Assembly (NCBI RefSeq): GCF_029869215.1
Contig: NZ_JARWPM010000114.1
Span: forward strand, 1 to 63,359
DNA: 63,359 bases
Direction: 5' to 3'
Source of the DNA: Nocardia carnea
GTDB lineage: Bacteria; Actinomycetota; Actinomycetes; Mycobacteriales; Mycobacteriaceae
The position numbers and the translations under genes are program-made. This document shows positions 52,849 through 63,359 of this stretch, in pieces. The notes under the pieces were generated by a model. It saw nothing but the letters and a program-made list of their open reading frames with translations, was not told the DNA's origin and ran no database searches. The stretch's first letter is position 1; each line of letters begins with the position of its first letter.

Positions 52849-53774
52849 CGCCGGATCCGCTCGTACACCACTTCGGCGGCCACCGCGTCACCGTGTGCGG
52901 AGGGATGGAACGGAATCCCGGCGATATCGGCCGCGGGATCGAAGACACCGTTGAGCCACGGATCGCCCGAGCACAGCCCGTGGCCCGCGGTCGCCGCACG
53001 GAGACCGACGAACTCGAGGCCGAGCAGCTGCGCGGCATCCCGTTGCGCGGCGTCGAGGCGGTCCAGGTATTCGGTCACCGCCCGGCCTCTCGGCTGCACG
53101 ACCGGCCCGGCGCCGAGTACGTTCACGCAGACGTGCTCCTGCCCCGCGGGGAACAACTCCGGATATCCGACCAGCAGGATCCGCGCGTTCGGCGCGTAAT
53201 AGCGCATATAGGTGACCACCTCGCGGATGCTGTCGGCGTAGACCTCACCCGTGAGATTCCGGTAGTCGACGAACCGGCCCTGGTCCACCGCCTCCGGCCC
53301 GCAGCCGTCGGCGAAATTGAATACGCAGCGCCGCAGCGACGAAATCATCGTCACCTTGCCGGTCGGGGACCAGACATCGTTCATCCCGCTCTGAATGGCG
53401 ATGACCTCGGTCTGCGGCCCGAACGCCTGCTGCTCGACCGCCGCGGCCACCTCGTGTACCAGCCACCAACCGTCCCCCGTGGCGATCGTGGACCCACTAC
53501 AGGACACATCCACGAAATCCGGGCTGCCCGCCAGACCCATCCGCTCGCTCAGCCGGGTCGGCCAGGACGTAGGGGCATGTAGGCACTCTTTGGTTGCCGA
53601 GAAGAACTTCGGATAGTTGGCGGTGAACGAATCGCCCAGTACTACAACCGATTTGCCTTCGGGCTGGTTTCCGGCCGGGGCCGCCGCGGCCGGAGCGGTC
53701 AGGGCGGTCACGGTGAGCACGGCCGCGACAACGGCTCCGACGACCCCACCCCACTGTTGAGAAATTGTGCGCAT
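52845..53774 (-). CDS. Secreted SGNH/GDSL hydrolase
   Basis: 309 aa. Sec signal peptide (VVAAVLTVTALTAPAAAAPA), block I VVLGDSFTANY (catalytic Ser), block III GMNDVW, and a C-terminal HPSAHGDAVAAEVVY with catalytic Asp/His. Esterase or acetyltransfer partner at the cell surface. It is cotranscribed with the acyltransferase, as in two-component OafA-type O-acylation systems. Confidence 0.88.
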   Translation of the reverse strand: MRTISQQWGGVVGAVVAAVLTVTALTAPAAAAPAGNQPEGKSVVVLGDSFTANYPKFFSATKECLHAPTSWPTRLSERMGLAGSPDFVDVSCSGSTIATGDGWWLVHEVAAAVEQQAFGPQTEVIAIQSGMNDVWSPTGKVTMISSLRRCVFNFADGCGPEAVDQGRFVDYRNLTGEVYADSIREVVTYMRYYAPNARILLVGYPELFPAGQEHVCVNVLGAGPVVQPRGRAVTEYLDRLDAAQRDAAQLLGLEFVGLRAATAGHGLCSGDPWLNGVFDPAADIAGIPFHPSAHGDAVAAEVVYERIRR

Positions 53775-53791
53775 TACGACTTTCCCGTCGT

Positions 53792-54151
53792 TCAGTAGCC
53801 GGCCCGCGGATCGAATTCGGGGAGAGTGAGTGTCGGCTCCGGCTGAGCGGGTGCGGTCTGCACGGGCGCCGGCGGCGGCTGCGGCGCGGGTTCGTCCGCC
53901 GGTGGCGCCGCGGGCGGCGGTTCCATGACAGGCGGCTCCGCCGGTGGCGGGGGTTCGACGGCAGCGGGGGGCGGTGGGGGACTCTGCGGTGCCGGGGTGG
54001 TCGATACAACGCTCGACGGCGCCACCGTACTCGCCGGAACCGAACTGGAGGTCGTCCCATGATTGGTGTGCGTTTCGGTGTCTTCACCACATCCACTGGC
54101 CGCGAAAAGCACTGCGGCACAAGCGAAAACAGTTGCGATAGAACGTTTCAT
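53792..54151 (-). CDS. Proline-rich lipoprotein
   Basis: 119 aa. Signal peptide with lipobox AASGC (Cys21). The rest is a Thr/Ser- then Pro-rich extended chain (runs of PPPPAEPP, APQPPPAP) ending in TLTLPEFDPRAGY. A wall-spanning spacer or anchor is likely. It lies 17 bp before the SGNH gene, so it may tether or present the enzyme. Confidence 0.7.
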   Translation of the reverse strand: MKRSIATVFACAAVLFAASGCGEDTETHTNHGTTSSSVPASTVAPSSVVSTTPAPQSPPPPPAAVEPPPPAEPPVMEPPPAAPPADEPAPQPPPAPVQTAPAQPEPTLTLPEFDPRAGY

Positions 54152-54368
54152 GAGATTCCCAATCCTGCCGTTCGGCGTCCTGACCTCTACCCATTCGGGG
54201 TCGCGGAGTCGTCAGCAATGAATTCGCGGGATCCGCAGGCCCTGTTACGACCCCAATTCCATGGGCGGCGCGGCCGGCTCGGCAACGCACTGCCGCGCCG
54301 GGAAACCGGGCTGTCCCGACGGCGGAGAACCAGTAGAGTCGGCCCGGTCCACCGACTGGGAGGGTTCG

Positions 54369-55247
54369 ATGCTCGAGGTTACGCATCTGGTGCGCCGGTT
54401 CGGCGACAAGACGGCGGTCGATGATGTGTCGTTCAGTGTGCAGCCGGGCGCACTCACCGGATTCGTCGGCGGCAACGGCGCGGGCAAGACCACGACCATG
54501 CGGATGATCATGGGGGTGCTGGCCATCCACGGCGGCGAGGTGCGCTGGGACGGGCGGCCGGTGACGGTCGCCGATCGGCGTTCGTTCGGATACATGCCGG
54601 AGGAGCGGGGGTTGTATCCGAAACAGCCGGTCCGCGATCAGCTGGTGTATCTGGCGCGGTTGCGGGGCCTTTCGGCGGCCGAGGGCCGGCGGCGGACCGC
54701 GGAACTACTCGAGCGATTCGGGCTCGGGGATCGCGGCAAGGACAAACTGGAGTCGTTGTCGCTGGGTAATCAGCAGCGGGTGCAGATCGCGGCGGCGGTG
54801 GTCACGCAGCCGACGGTGCTCGTGCTGGATGAACCGTTTTCCGGGCTGGACCCGGTCGCGGTCGATTCGATGGCGGACCTGCTGGCCGAATACGCCGGAC
54901 AGGGGGTGCCGGTGCTGTTTTCCTCACATCAGCTGGATTTGGTCGAACGACTGTGTGATCGGCTGGTGATCCTCGCGAACGGAAAGGTCGTCGCGCAGGG
55001 CTCGGCGGCGCAGCTGCGGGAGGCCGGCGCGTTACGGTACCGGCTGCGAACAGCGTCGGATACCGGCTGGCTGGACGAGTTCGCGGGGGTCGGCGTGGTG
55101 GAACGAGACGGCGCCGGAGTGCTGCTCGAACTGACCGGTGCGACCACCGGCCAGGTACTCACCGAGGCGCTGGCGCGCGGCTCGGTGCAGGAATTCGCCG
55201 AGGTGCGGCCGTCGGTCGCCGAGATCTTCCGGGAGGTGACGGCATGA
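54369..55247 (+). CDS. NatA-type ABC transporter ATPase
   Basis: 292 aa. Walker A GGNGAGKTT, Q-loop FGYMPEERGLYPKQPVRDQLVYLARL, signature LSLGNQQRVQIAAAV, Walker B VLVLDEPFSGLDPVAVD, switch His in LFSSHQLDLVERL. MPEERGLYPK is typical of the NatA/YhaQ group. C-terminal regulatory part ~210-292. It starts after GGAGGGTTCG and overlaps the permease. Confidence 0.9.
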   Translation: MLEVTHLVRRFGDKTAVDDVSFSVQPGALTGFVGGNGAGKTTTMRMIMGVLAIHGGEVRWDGRPVTVADRRSFGYMPEERGLYPKQPVRDQLVYLARLRGLSAAEGRRRTAELLERFGLGDRGKDKLESLSLGNQQRVQIAAAVVTQPTVLVLDEPFSGLDPVAVDSMADLLAEYAGQGVPVLFSSHQLDLVERLCDRLVILANGKVVAQGSAAQLREAGALRYRLRTASDTGWLDEFAGVGVVERDGAGVLLELTGATTGQVLTEALARGSVQEFAEVRPSVAEIFREVTA

Positions 55248-56452
55248 GCGCGCCGGGACGGGACGAGACCGCGGCCGGCAGCGCGCCGCGCGGAGTGTGG
55301 CGAATCGTCACCGAGCGTGAGGTGATGGTCAAGCTGCGCGACCGCAACTTCCTGATCTCGACGGCGATCACGATCGTCGCGATCGTCGCGTCGCTGGCCG
55401 TCAGCGGGTTCCTGGGCGGGCGCACCGAGACGATCGATATCGCGGTCACCGGCGCGGATGCGGGCGCGGTGGTGCAGGCGGCCGGCGCGCTCGCCGAACT
55501 CGCCGACAGCAACGTCACTTTCGTGACCCACCCGGTCGCCGATCTGCCCGCCGTCGAACAACAGGTGCGCGACGGGGAGGCCGACGCGGGTCTCGTGGCC
55601 GCTCCCGGCGGGTGGCGGCTCCTCGGCAAGGAATCGGTGAACGACGACGTCAACACCTACGTGAGCACCGCCGCCCGGCAACTCGCCGTACAACGCAATG
55701 CCGAGGCCGCAGGGGTCTCACTCGACGAGCTCGGCCGCGGCGGCCAGGTGACCTATGACGTGCTGGACGAATCCGCGATCGACCCCGGTTTCGCGAAGAT
55801 CATGACGGTGGTGTTCGCGTTCCTGTTCTACGTTGCCTCCCTGCTGTTCGGGATGTCCATCGCGCAGAGCGTGGTCGAGGAGAAGCAGAACCGGATCGTC
55901 GAGATCCTGGCCAGCGCGATCCCGCTGCGGCAGCTGCTGATCGGCAAGGTCGTCGGCAACACCCTGATGGCGTTCGGGCAGCTGGTCCTGTTCGCCGCCG
56001 CGGGTCTGGCCGGGCTGGCGGTGATGGGCAGCACGGAGCTGGTCACCCAGATCGCCGGTGCGGCCGGCTGGTTCATCGTCTTCTTCATCGTCGGGTTCCT
56101 GGCCCTGGCCAGCCTGTGGGCCGTCGCCGGCTCGCTGGCGACCCGCAACGAAGACCTGCAGTCCACGTCCACTCCGCTGAGCATGCTGATCATGATCGTG
56201 CTGTTCCTCGGCATCTTCGCCTCCGGAACGGCACAGACCGTCACGTCGTATGTCCCGATCGTCTCCATCGTGAGCATGCCTGCCCGCCTCGCCGAAGGCA
56301 CGGCCGCCTGGTGGGAGCCGGTGCTGTCCCTCGCCGTCATGGCCGCCGCCGCCTACGGAATCGTGGTCGTCGCGGAACGGATCTACCGCCGCTCGCTGAT
56401 GCAGACCCAAGGACGCCTGACCTACCGCCAGGCCCTCAGCGTCGAGGACTGA
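55244..56452 (+). CDS. NatB-type ABC-2 permease
   Basis: 402 aa. One N-terminal membrane helix, a long extracellular domain (~50-180) and five C-terminal helices (GFAKIMTVVFAFLFYVASLLFGMSIAQSVVEEKQNRIVEILASAIPLRQLLIGKVVG). This is the NatB/YhaP sodium or drug efflux type. ATGA overlap with the ATPase gene gives a two-gene exporter. Confidence 0.9.
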   Translation: MSAPGRDETAAGSAPRGVWRIVTEREVMVKLRDRNFLISTAITIVAIVASLAVSGFLGGRTETIDIAVTGADAGAVVQAAGALAELADSNVTFVTHPVADLPAVEQQVRDGEADAGLVAAPGGWRLLGKESVNDDVNTYVSTAARQLAVQRNAEAAGVSLDELGRGGQVTYDVLDESAIDPGFAKIMTVVFAFLFYVASLLFGMSIAQSVVEEKQNRIVEILASAIPLRQLLIGKVVGNTLMAFGQLVLFAAAGLAGLAVMGSTELVTQIAGAAGWFIVFFIVGFLALASLWAVAGSLATRNEDLQSTSTPLSMLIMIVLFLGIFASGTAQTVTSYVPIVSIVSMPARLAEGTAAWWEPVLSLAVMAAAAYGIVVVAERIYRRSLMQTQGRLTYRQALSVED

Positions 56453-56537
56453 CCACCAGCCCCGGCCGAAAACCGCGACGCGCACGTAGCGGTCGGTCCA
56501 GCTGAGCCGGCGAGCAGGCCGGTCGCGTCCATCGACG

Positions 56538-57134
56538 TCATCGGGAACGGCCGAGAGTGGCCAAGAGGTCTTCGTGCAGTTCGAACCAGACCCGGTGGGC
56601 GGACTCGCGGTCGGTCGCGGTCAGCCAAGCGGGATCCGTTCGGGCGCGGTCCACTGCCGTATCGAAACGCTCATGGTAGCCGCTGTACCGCGGCAAACGG
56701 TTTGCCAGACGCTTTTCGAGCACCGCCCACCCTGCGCTGCCGCGGGAGAGATCCGAGAGGACATCGGCAAGGCTCGTGGGTGGTTCGGTGATGCCCATCT
56801 CGGTCAGCTGCCAGCGCGTGCACGCGTCGACCACCAAGCGGTTGAGTGGCTCGAACTCGGCCATCACGGACTCGGCTAGGGGCCGGGCGTCCGCGCTCTC
56901 CAACTCCTCGGCCAGGAGCTTCTCTCCCAGCGTCTTACCCGCTTCGGTCAGCGACCATCCGCCGTCGTCCTCGAATCGGCTCCAAGTCACCAGCCCGGCC
57001 GCGTGGGCCTCGCGCAGGAATTCCTCGGCCACGGCGGACAGGACGCCCGCGCGCTCGCTCACGTGCGTGGTTCCGGCGTAGCCGAGGATACGCAGTGCGT
57101 AGAGGACCTGTCGCCGGACGTCGGATGAGTTCAT
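56538..57134 (-). CDS. Winged-HTH-type regulator
   Basis: 198 aa. N-terminal winged helix (~3-70: QVLYALRILGYAGTTHVSERAGVLSAVAEEFLREAHAAGLVTWSRFEDDGGWSLTEAGK) and a helical C-terminal domain. It overlaps the compact PEP-synthase-like gene (ATGA) and is last in a three-gene operon. Probably senses the product of the enzyme or controls targets elsewhere. Confidence 0.75.
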   Translation of the reverse strand: MNSSDVRRQVLYALRILGYAGTTHVSERAGVLSAVAEEFLREAHAAGLVTWSRFEDDGGWSLTEAGKTLGEKLLAEELESADARPLAESVMAEFEPLNRLVVDACTRWQLTEMGITEPPTSLADVLSDLSRGSAGWAVLEKRLANRLPRYSGYHERFDTAVDRARTDPAWLTATDRESAHRVWFELHEDLLATLGRSR

Positions 57135-58198
57135 CGGGCCTTCTGTGTGGTGATGGTTCCGGTGCTGCCGTCGACGTCGACGAGCATGTTGTCGGGCAGG
57201 TCCATGGCCGAAGTAACGTCGGTGACGGCGGGGATGCGCAATTCCCGGGCGACGATCGCGGCATGAGCGAGCACCCCGCCACGGGTGGTGACGACGGCCG
57301 CGGCCCGGGCGAGCAACGGCGTCCAAGCCGGTGACGTGGCCCGGCACACCAACACTTCACCCGGTGCGAACCGAGCGAAGTCGTCCAGGCCGCTGACGAT
57401 GCGTACAACGCCCCGTGCCCGGCCCGGGCTCGCCGGCGTTCCCGAAGCGACGGTCATCGCGTTCATATCCGGGAGACAGGCCGGACTGTCGCTCCGCGGG
57501 GCCGAGGTGATCGGCCGGGCCTGCAACACCCAGACCTGCCTGCCCGTGAGCGCCCACTCCAGGTCCCGGCCGCCACCGAGGAGTTCCTCGGCGCGCATCG
57601 CGACCCGGCCCACCGTGACCGCCTGCTCGGCGCAGAGAACCTCGGGTGTCGCGGCTGGCCTGGGGCCACCACCAGGGACGATCCGCCATCTTTCCGGACT
57701 CGCCTGACCCGATACGAGCCGGTCACCCAAACCACGAACGGCCTCGAGGACGACGGCCCGTCGCCCGCTGATGGGATCGCGGGTGAAGGCGACACCGGCC
57801 GCATCGGGTACCAGCATCCGCTGCACGATGACGGCGATGCCCCGAGGAACCGGCCGGCCGACGGCACCAGCGTAGGTACGCGCCTCGTCGACCGCGGCAG
57901 CGGTTCGTCGCACCTGGAACTCGACGTCATCGGACGACACGTTCAGGGTCGTGCGGAACTGTCCCGCGAACGACGCCTCGCTGCCGTCCTCGGCCGGCGC
58001 CGACGACCGCACTGCGAAGCGCGACCCGCCCAACGTCTCCAGGACCCTTGTCAGTTCACGCTCCCAGCCGACGCCTGCACCGACGGGCAGGGCGAATCCG
58101 TCCGGGACCGCGAACCCGGCTCGTAACAGCCGCCCCAGCGTGGCCGCCTTCGCCCCGCACGATATGTCCGCCTCGCGGAGCGGAACGAACGCGGTCAC
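57131..58198 (-). CDS. Compact PEP-synthase/pyruvate-phosphate-dikinase-like enzyme
   Basis: 355 aa. N-terminal ATP-grasp PEP/pyruvate-binding domain (~1-235: GAKAATLGRLLRAGFAVPDGFALPVGAG, FAVRSSAPAEDGSEASFAGQF, GVAFTRDPISG, LEAVRGLGDRLVSG) and C-terminal PEP-utilising swivelling domain (~265-345: GEVLVCRATSPAWTPLL, GGVLAHAAIVARELRIPAV, phospho-His312). The TIM-barrel pyruvate domain of PpsA and the rifampin-binding part of Rph are missing, so it transfers phosphate from ATP to its own His and on to an unknown acceptor. GTG 58198 overlaps the small HTH gene. Confidence 0.82.
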   Translation of the reverse strand: MTAFVPLREADISCGAKAATLGRLLRAGFAVPDGFALPVGAGVGWERELTRVLETLGGSRFAVRSSAPAEDGSEASFAGQFRTTLNVSSDDVEFQVRRTAAAVDEARTYAGAVGRPVPRGIAVIVQRMLVPDAAGVAFTRDPISGRRAVVLEAVRGLGDRLVSGQASPERWRIVPGGGPRPAATPEVLCAEQAVTVGRVAMRAEELLGGGRDLEWALTGRQVWVLQARPITSAPRSDSPACLPDMNAMTVASGTPASPGRARGVVRIVSGLDDFARFAPGEVLVCRATSPAWTPLLARAAAVVTTRGGVLAHAAIVARELRIPAVTDVTSAMDLPDNMLVDVDGSTGTITTQKAR

Positions 58199-58569
58199 GG
58201 CCGCGATTCCAGCCGGGCGAGAACCCGGGCCATCCGCTGCTGCGCGGCTTGCCCGGATCCCAGCCCGAGCGCCGCCCCGATCTGCTGGAACGTGACGCCG
58301 GCGGCCCTCGCCGCGAACAGTAGGGCCGCCTCGGCCTGGTCCAGTTCCGACCGGGCCGCTCCGATCAGCGCCAGGCCGGCGGTCACGACCTCCGGGTCGA
58401 CATTCCGGTCCGACGCCTTCCATGCCGCCAGCCGCACCAGATCGCAGTCGCTCGGCGGTTGTCCGGCATGTTGCCAAGGCCGGTCGGACAAGGCGTCGCC
58501 ACCGGCAGCGCCCAGAACGGCGCGGTAGGCCGTGAGAGCGGCCGCATGGGAACGGTCATCGGGAGGCAT
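58195..58569 (-). CDS. Small HTH protein, first gene of the dikinase cassette
   Basis: 124 aa. C-terminal helix-turn-helix (ALLFAARAAGVTFQQIGAALGLGSGQAAQQRMARVLARL), sigma-70-region-4-like; the N-terminal ~75 residues are helical. ATG 58569 lies ~20 bp from tandem operators, so autoregulation is likely. GTGA overlap with the dikinase-like gene. Confidence 0.75.
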   Translation of the reverse strand: MPPDDRSHAAALTAYRAVLGAAGGDALSDRPWQHAGQPPSDCDLVRLAAWKASDRNVDPEVVTAGLALIGAARSELDQAEAALLFAARAAGVTFQQIGAALGLGSGQAAQQRMARVLARLESRP

Positions 58570-58587
58570 GGATCCATCACACGTGAT

Positions 58588-58614
58588 CAACACAGTGTTG
58601 TCAACACAATGTTG
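58588..58614. promoter_or_regulatory. Tandem operators of the dikinase cassette
   Basis: CAACACAGTGTTG (58588-58600) is a perfect 13-bp palindrome and CAACACAATGTTG (58602-58614) a near copy, placed one base apart (14-bp centre spacing). They sit just upstream of the cassette start. ATCAC-AC-GTGAT lies next to them (58576-58587 region). Confidence 0.65.
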
Positions 58615-58748
58615 ATGTCTTCGTGTCCCGAGCAAGCCTGAGACACCGCCGGTGCGGACCGCTGCCGTGCTCGACAGCGGCATACATGACTACCCGCATC
58701 GAACACATGCCTACCTACGCCACCGCGGCTCGATCGTCCGCAGCAACA

Positions 58749-58780
58749 AGGGGCCCTACCGCAACCGCGGAAGGGCCCCT
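58749..58780 (-). terminator. ilvC terminator
   Basis: AGGGGCCCT (58749-58757) pairs with AGGGCCCCT (58772-58780), 23 bp past the ilvC stop. It ends the leftward ilvBNC transcript. Confidence 0.75.
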
Positions 58781-58803
58781 TTCGGCGCTGTGCCGAAAAC
58801 CGC

Positions 58804-59916
<1,113 letters not shown>

Positions 59917-60420
59917 TCAGCGGGTGGCGGTGATGGATTTGGGTCCGCGGCCCACGGCCACCACCCCGGATTGCACGATCTCGCGGATGCCGTACGGCTC
60001 GAGCATCCGCAGCAGGGCGTCGAGCTTGGAACGGGTACCGGTCGCTTCGACGGTGAGGGCGTCGGGCGACACATCGATCACCTTGGCGCGGAACAGGTTC
60101 ACCGATTCGATGACCTGGGTGCGCACGCTGGCATCGGCGCGGACCTTCACCAGGATCAGTTCGCGGGCCACCGAGGTCTCCGGATCCTGCTCCACGATCT
60201 TGATGACGTTCACCAGCTTGTTGAGCTGTTTGGTGACCTGTTCCAGCGGCAGATCGTCCACGGTGACCACGATGGTCATCCGGGAGATGTCCTTGACCTC
60301 GGTCGCGCCGACCGCGAGGGATTCGATATTGAATCCGCGGCGGGAGAACAGGCTGGCCACGCGGGCCAGCACGCCCGGCTTGTCCTCGACCAGGACGCTG
60401 AGGGTGTGGGTCGTACTCAT
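59917..60420 (-). CDS. ilvN: Acetolactate synthase small (regulatory) subunit
   Basis: 167 aa, two ACT-type domains ([76 protein letters not shown]). It binds valine and gives feedback inhibition of IlvB. ATG overlaps the ilvB stop (4 bp). Confidence 0.95.
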   Translation of the reverse strand: MSTTHTLSVLVEDKPGVLARVASLFSRRGFNIESLAVGATEVKDISRMTIVVTVDDLPLEQVTKQLNKLVNVIKIVEQDPETSVARELILVKVRADASVRTQVIESVNLFRAKVIDVSPDALTVEATGTRSKLDALLRMLEPYGIREIVQSGVVAVGRGPKSITATR

Positions 60421-62345
60421 GCCGGGCTGTTCCCCTCGGTCTCGTGCTGCTCACGGGTCATGGCTTCGTGGATGACAGCGGGTTCGGCGGCCTGCTCGTC
60501 CTCGTCGAACAGCGGGCGGATACCACGGGCGGCCATGATTTCGTCGTTACTGGTGCCGGCGGCGACCATCGGCCACACCTGGGCGTCCTTGCCGACGATG
60601 AAATCGATCACCACGGGCCGGTCGTTGATCGACTGGGCCTCGCGGATCGCGGCCTCGACATCCTCTTCCTTCTCCACCCGGATGCCGTGGCAGCCCAGCG
60701 CCTCGGCGAGTTTCACGAAATCGGGGATGCGCAGGCCGTGGGTTTTCAGGTCGGTATTGGAGTAGCGCTGGTCGTAGAACAGCGTCTGCCACTGCCGGAC
60801 CATGCCCAGGTTGCCGTTGTTGATCAGCGCGACCTTGATCGGCACACCCTCCACCGCGCAGGTTGCCAACTCCTGGTTGGTCATCTGGAAGCAGCCGTCA
60901 CCGTCGACCGCCCACACCTCGCGGTCGGGCATACCCATCTTGGCGCCCATGGCGGCGGGCACGGCGTACCCCATGGTCCCGGCGCCGCCGGAGTTCAGCC
61001 AGGTGCGCGGTTTCTCGTACTTCACGAACTGAGCCGCCCACATCTGGTGCTGGCCGACGCCCGCGCAGTAGATGGCATCCGGACCGGCGAGACGGCCCAG
61101 GGTTTCGATGACGTACTCGGGCGAGAGCGCGCCGTCCGAGGGAGCGGTCCAGCCCAGGGGGTAGGCCTCGCGGACACCGTCGAGGTAGGTCCACCAGGCG
61201 GTGAGATCCAGTTCGATACCGGCCGGATCTGCGCGCAGGGTTTCGATCAGTTCGGTGAGGACCTCGCGGCAGTCGCCCACGATCGGGACATCGGCGTGCC
61301 GGTTCTTCCCGATCTCGGCGGGGTCGATATCGGCGTGGATCACCTTGGCGTCGGGGGCGAAGGAATCCAGCTGACCGGTGACGCGGTCGTCGAAACGGGC
61401 GCCGAGAGTGATCAGCAGATCGGATTTCTGCAGCGCGGCCACGGCGGCCACGGTGCCGTGCATACCGGGCATACCGAGATTCAGCTTGTGGCTGTCGGGG
61501 AACGCGCCCCGCGCCATCAGGGTGGTGACCACGGGGATGCCGGTCAGTTCGGCCAGCTCCAGCAGTTCGGCCGACGCCTCGGCCTTGATCACCCCACCGC
61601 CGACGTAGAGCACGGGCGCGGTGGCCTCGGCGATCAGCCGGGCCGCCTCACGCACCTGCTTACCGTGCGGTTTGGTCACCGGGCGGTAGCCGGGCAGCCG
61701 CATCTCCGGCGGCCAGCTGAAGGTGGTCTGCTCCTGCAGCACATCCTTCGGGATATCCACCAGCACCACGCCGGGACGGCCGCTGGAGGCCAGGTAGAAC
61801 GCCTCCGCCAGGATGCGCGGGATATCGACGCCTTCCTTGATCAGGAAGTTGTGCTTGGTGATCGGCATGGTGATGCCGGAGATATCGGCTTCCTGGAAGG
61901 CATCGGTGCCGATCAGGCTGCGGCCGACCTGACCGGTGATCGCGACCATCGGCACGGAATCCATCTGGGCGTCCGCGATCGGTGTGACCAGGTTGGTCGC
62001 ACCCGGACCGGATGTGGCCATACACACACCGACCTTGCCGGTGGCCTGGGCGTACCCGGTGGCCGCATGACCCGCGCCCTGCTCATGACGCACGAGCACA
62101 TGGCGGACCTTGGTCGAATCGAAGAGTGGATCGTAGACAGGAAGGACCGCACCGCCCGGAATACCGAATACGGTGTCGACGCCGAGCTCCTCGAGGGAGC
62201 GGACGACGGACTGCGCGCCGGTGACCCGCTCGGGCGGGACCTGGCGGCGGTTCGCCGGGGTGGTCGGAGCACCGGCCGGGGCCGGCGGGTTCGAGGGCGC
62301 GGGCTTGCGGGCCGCGGGCCCGGGCCGGGTTGTTGGTGCGCTCAC
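60417..62345 (-). CDS. ilvB: Acetolactate synthase large subunit
   Basis: 642 aa. TPP enzyme: [22 protein letters not shown] with the catalytic Glu, FAD-binding middle, and the TPP motif [40 protein letters not shown]. It makes acetolactate from pyruvate, first step to valine and leucine. An N-terminal Pro/Ala-rich ~40-residue extension precedes the core, as in mycobacteria. GTG/ATG context is weak; the start is at 62345. Confidence 0.96.
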   Translation of the reverse strand: MSAPTTRPGPAARKPAPSNPPAPAGAPTTPANRRQVPPERVTGAQSVVRSLEELGVDTVFGIPGGAVLPVYDPLFDSTKVRHVLVRHEQGAGHAATGYAQATGKVGVCMATSGPGATNLVTPIADAQMDSVPMVAITGQVGRSLIGTDAFQEADISGITMPITKHNFLIKEGVDIPRILAEAFYLASSGRPGVVLVDIPKDVLQEQTTFSWPPEMRLPGYRPVTKPHGKQVREAARLIAEATAPVLYVGGGVIKAEASAELLELAELTGIPVVTTLMARGAFPDSHKLNLGMPGMHGTVAAVAALQKSDLLITLGARFDDRVTGQLDSFAPDAKVIHADIDPAEIGKNRHADVPIVGDCREVLTELIETLRADPAGIELDLTAWWTYLDGVREAYPLGWTAPSDGALSPEYVIETLGRLAGPDAIYCAGVGQHQMWAAQFVKYEKPRTWLNSGGAGTMGYAVPAAMGAKMGMPDREVWAVDGDGCFQMTNQELATCAVEGVPIKVALINNGNLGMVRQWQTLFYDQRYSNTDLKTHGLRIPDFVKLAEALGCHGIRVEKEEDVEAAIREAQSINDRPVVIDFIVGKDAQVWPMVAAGTSNDEIMAARGIRPLFDEDEQAAEPAVIHEAMTREQHETEGNSPA

Positions 62346-62387
62346 CGTCTTGGTTCCTTACTGCTTGTCGTTCACTTGTCCCGACAT

Positions 62388-62422
62388 AAAAAATCCCCCG
62401 ACAGCCGGTGGCTGTTCGAGGG
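62388..62422 (-). terminator. ilvB attenuator terminator
   Basis: On the minus strand GGGTTGCTTG-type leader sequence folds through arms 62410-62422 and 62395-62406 (loop GGT) and ends in six T. It is a strong intrinsic terminator located between the leader peptide and ilvB, so reading through it is the regulatory step. Confidence 0.8.
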
Positions 62423-62464
62423 TGGCGCGTCGCAGTGCGAGCTGACGTATGCGGATCGTCTGGC

Positions 62465-62518
62465 TCAGCGCTGGACGCGCCGGCCGATTACGAGCAACTC
62501 GATTCGATTCACGCGCAT
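62465..62518 (-). CDS. ilvL: ilvB leader peptide
   Basis: 17 aa, MRVNRIELLVIGRRVQR. Seven of 17 residues are Val, Ile or Leu, with the run IELLVI. Stalling on these codons when charged tRNAs are scarce would prevent the terminator downstream. No ribosome site is visible and the promoter puts the transcript start at or near the ATG, so translation is probably leaderless. Confidence 0.8.
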   Translation of the reverse strand: MRVNRIELLVIGRRVQR

Positions 62519-62521
62519 GAC

Positions 62522-62549
62522 GGTATGTGTGCGCGTGGTGCGGAGTCAA
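62522..62549 (-). promoter_or_regulatory. ilvBNC promoter
   Basis: TTGACT (62544-62549, complement) and CATACC (62522-62527, complement) with a 16-bp spacer. The -10 ends 3 bp before the leader-peptide ATG. The -10 match is modest. Confidence 0.45.
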
Positions 62550-62628
62550 ACAGCTGACCGCTGACTTCCCATTATGTGAGAAGGTAGCGGGTGCTCACGC
62601 CCGTCCACCATGATGCGAGGATGGTGGT

Positions 62629-63359
<731 letters not shown>

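Overview
The window is high-GC actinobacterial DNA from a mycolic-acid-type organism, most likely Nocardia or a close relative. The reasons are the base and codon bias, the frequent GTG starts and ATGA/GTGA overlaps, the ilvB-ilvN-ilvC order next to a CFP-6-like PH-domain gene (as in Mycobacterium), and several actinomycete-specific families (Scr1-type XRE with DUF397, DUF574-type methyltransferase, ClgR-type regulator with paired clpP genes). I saw no rRNA, tRNA, CRISPR array or intact insertion sequence.

Layout. 1-1.1 kb: the truncated end of a glycoside hydrolase 3 gene, a cold-shock gene and a small secreted protein made of Asp/Arg/His/Trp repeats. 1.2-3.6 kb: a ClgR-like activator with a perfect palindromic site upstream, convergent with two clpP paralogues. 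One paralogue has lost its catalytic serine, and a 75-bp tandem hairpin repeat lies between the two. 3.6-14.8 kb: a complete urea import and ATP-dependent urea degradation locus (urtABCDE, a GntR regulator, urea carboxylase, allophanate hydrolase), with a matching GTATAC-N6-GTATAC element at both the urtA and the urea carboxylase ends. 14.9-17.3 kb: small regulator/effector pairs (VOC/MarR, ArsR/SRPBCC/DinB-like), each with a clear palindromic operator.

17.3-28 kb: a PAS-GGDEF-EAL protein, a DUF574-type methyltransferase, a large NTPase-TPR-aminoglycoside-phosphotransferase-like fusion, an OsmC protein, a frameshifted conserved gene, a PadR/serine-hydrolase operon and a kinase-like protein without its catalytic core. 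28-40 kb is accessory in character: an HNH endonuclease, a toxin-like remnant, two DUF1254-type proteins around an orphan ABC binding protein and a DUF202 pair, a Tat-exported DAPG-hydrolase-like protein, RDD and DUF1579 proteins, a degenerate serine-recombinase-fold protein and an Scr1/DUF397 pair. 40.2-46.5 kb: a PheS-like stand-alone ligase whose ribosome binding site can be buried in a stem, small envelope proteins, a CFA-synthase-family methyltransferase and a phytanoyl-CoA-dioxygenase-like enzyme.

46.6-58.6 kb: an alpha/beta hydrolase and LysR gene divergent from a beta-propeller lipoprotein, an MFS transporter, an operon of Pro-rich lipoprotein + SGNH hydrolase + acyltransferase-3, a NatAB-type ABC exporter, and a three-gene cassette (HTH, compact PEP-synthase-like enzyme, winged HTH) with tandem operators. 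58.7-63.4 kb: ilvBNC for branched-chain amino acids, preceded by a leader peptide and terminator typical of attenuation, then a PH-domain membrane protein that runs off the right edge.

The best-supported units are the urea locus and ilvBNC. The strongest candidates for new biology are the NTPase-TPR-kinase fusion, the structured leader of the PheS-like gene, the clpP pair with its repeat array, and the compact dikinase cassette. All functions are read from sequence motifs and remembered family knowledge; no database search was run.
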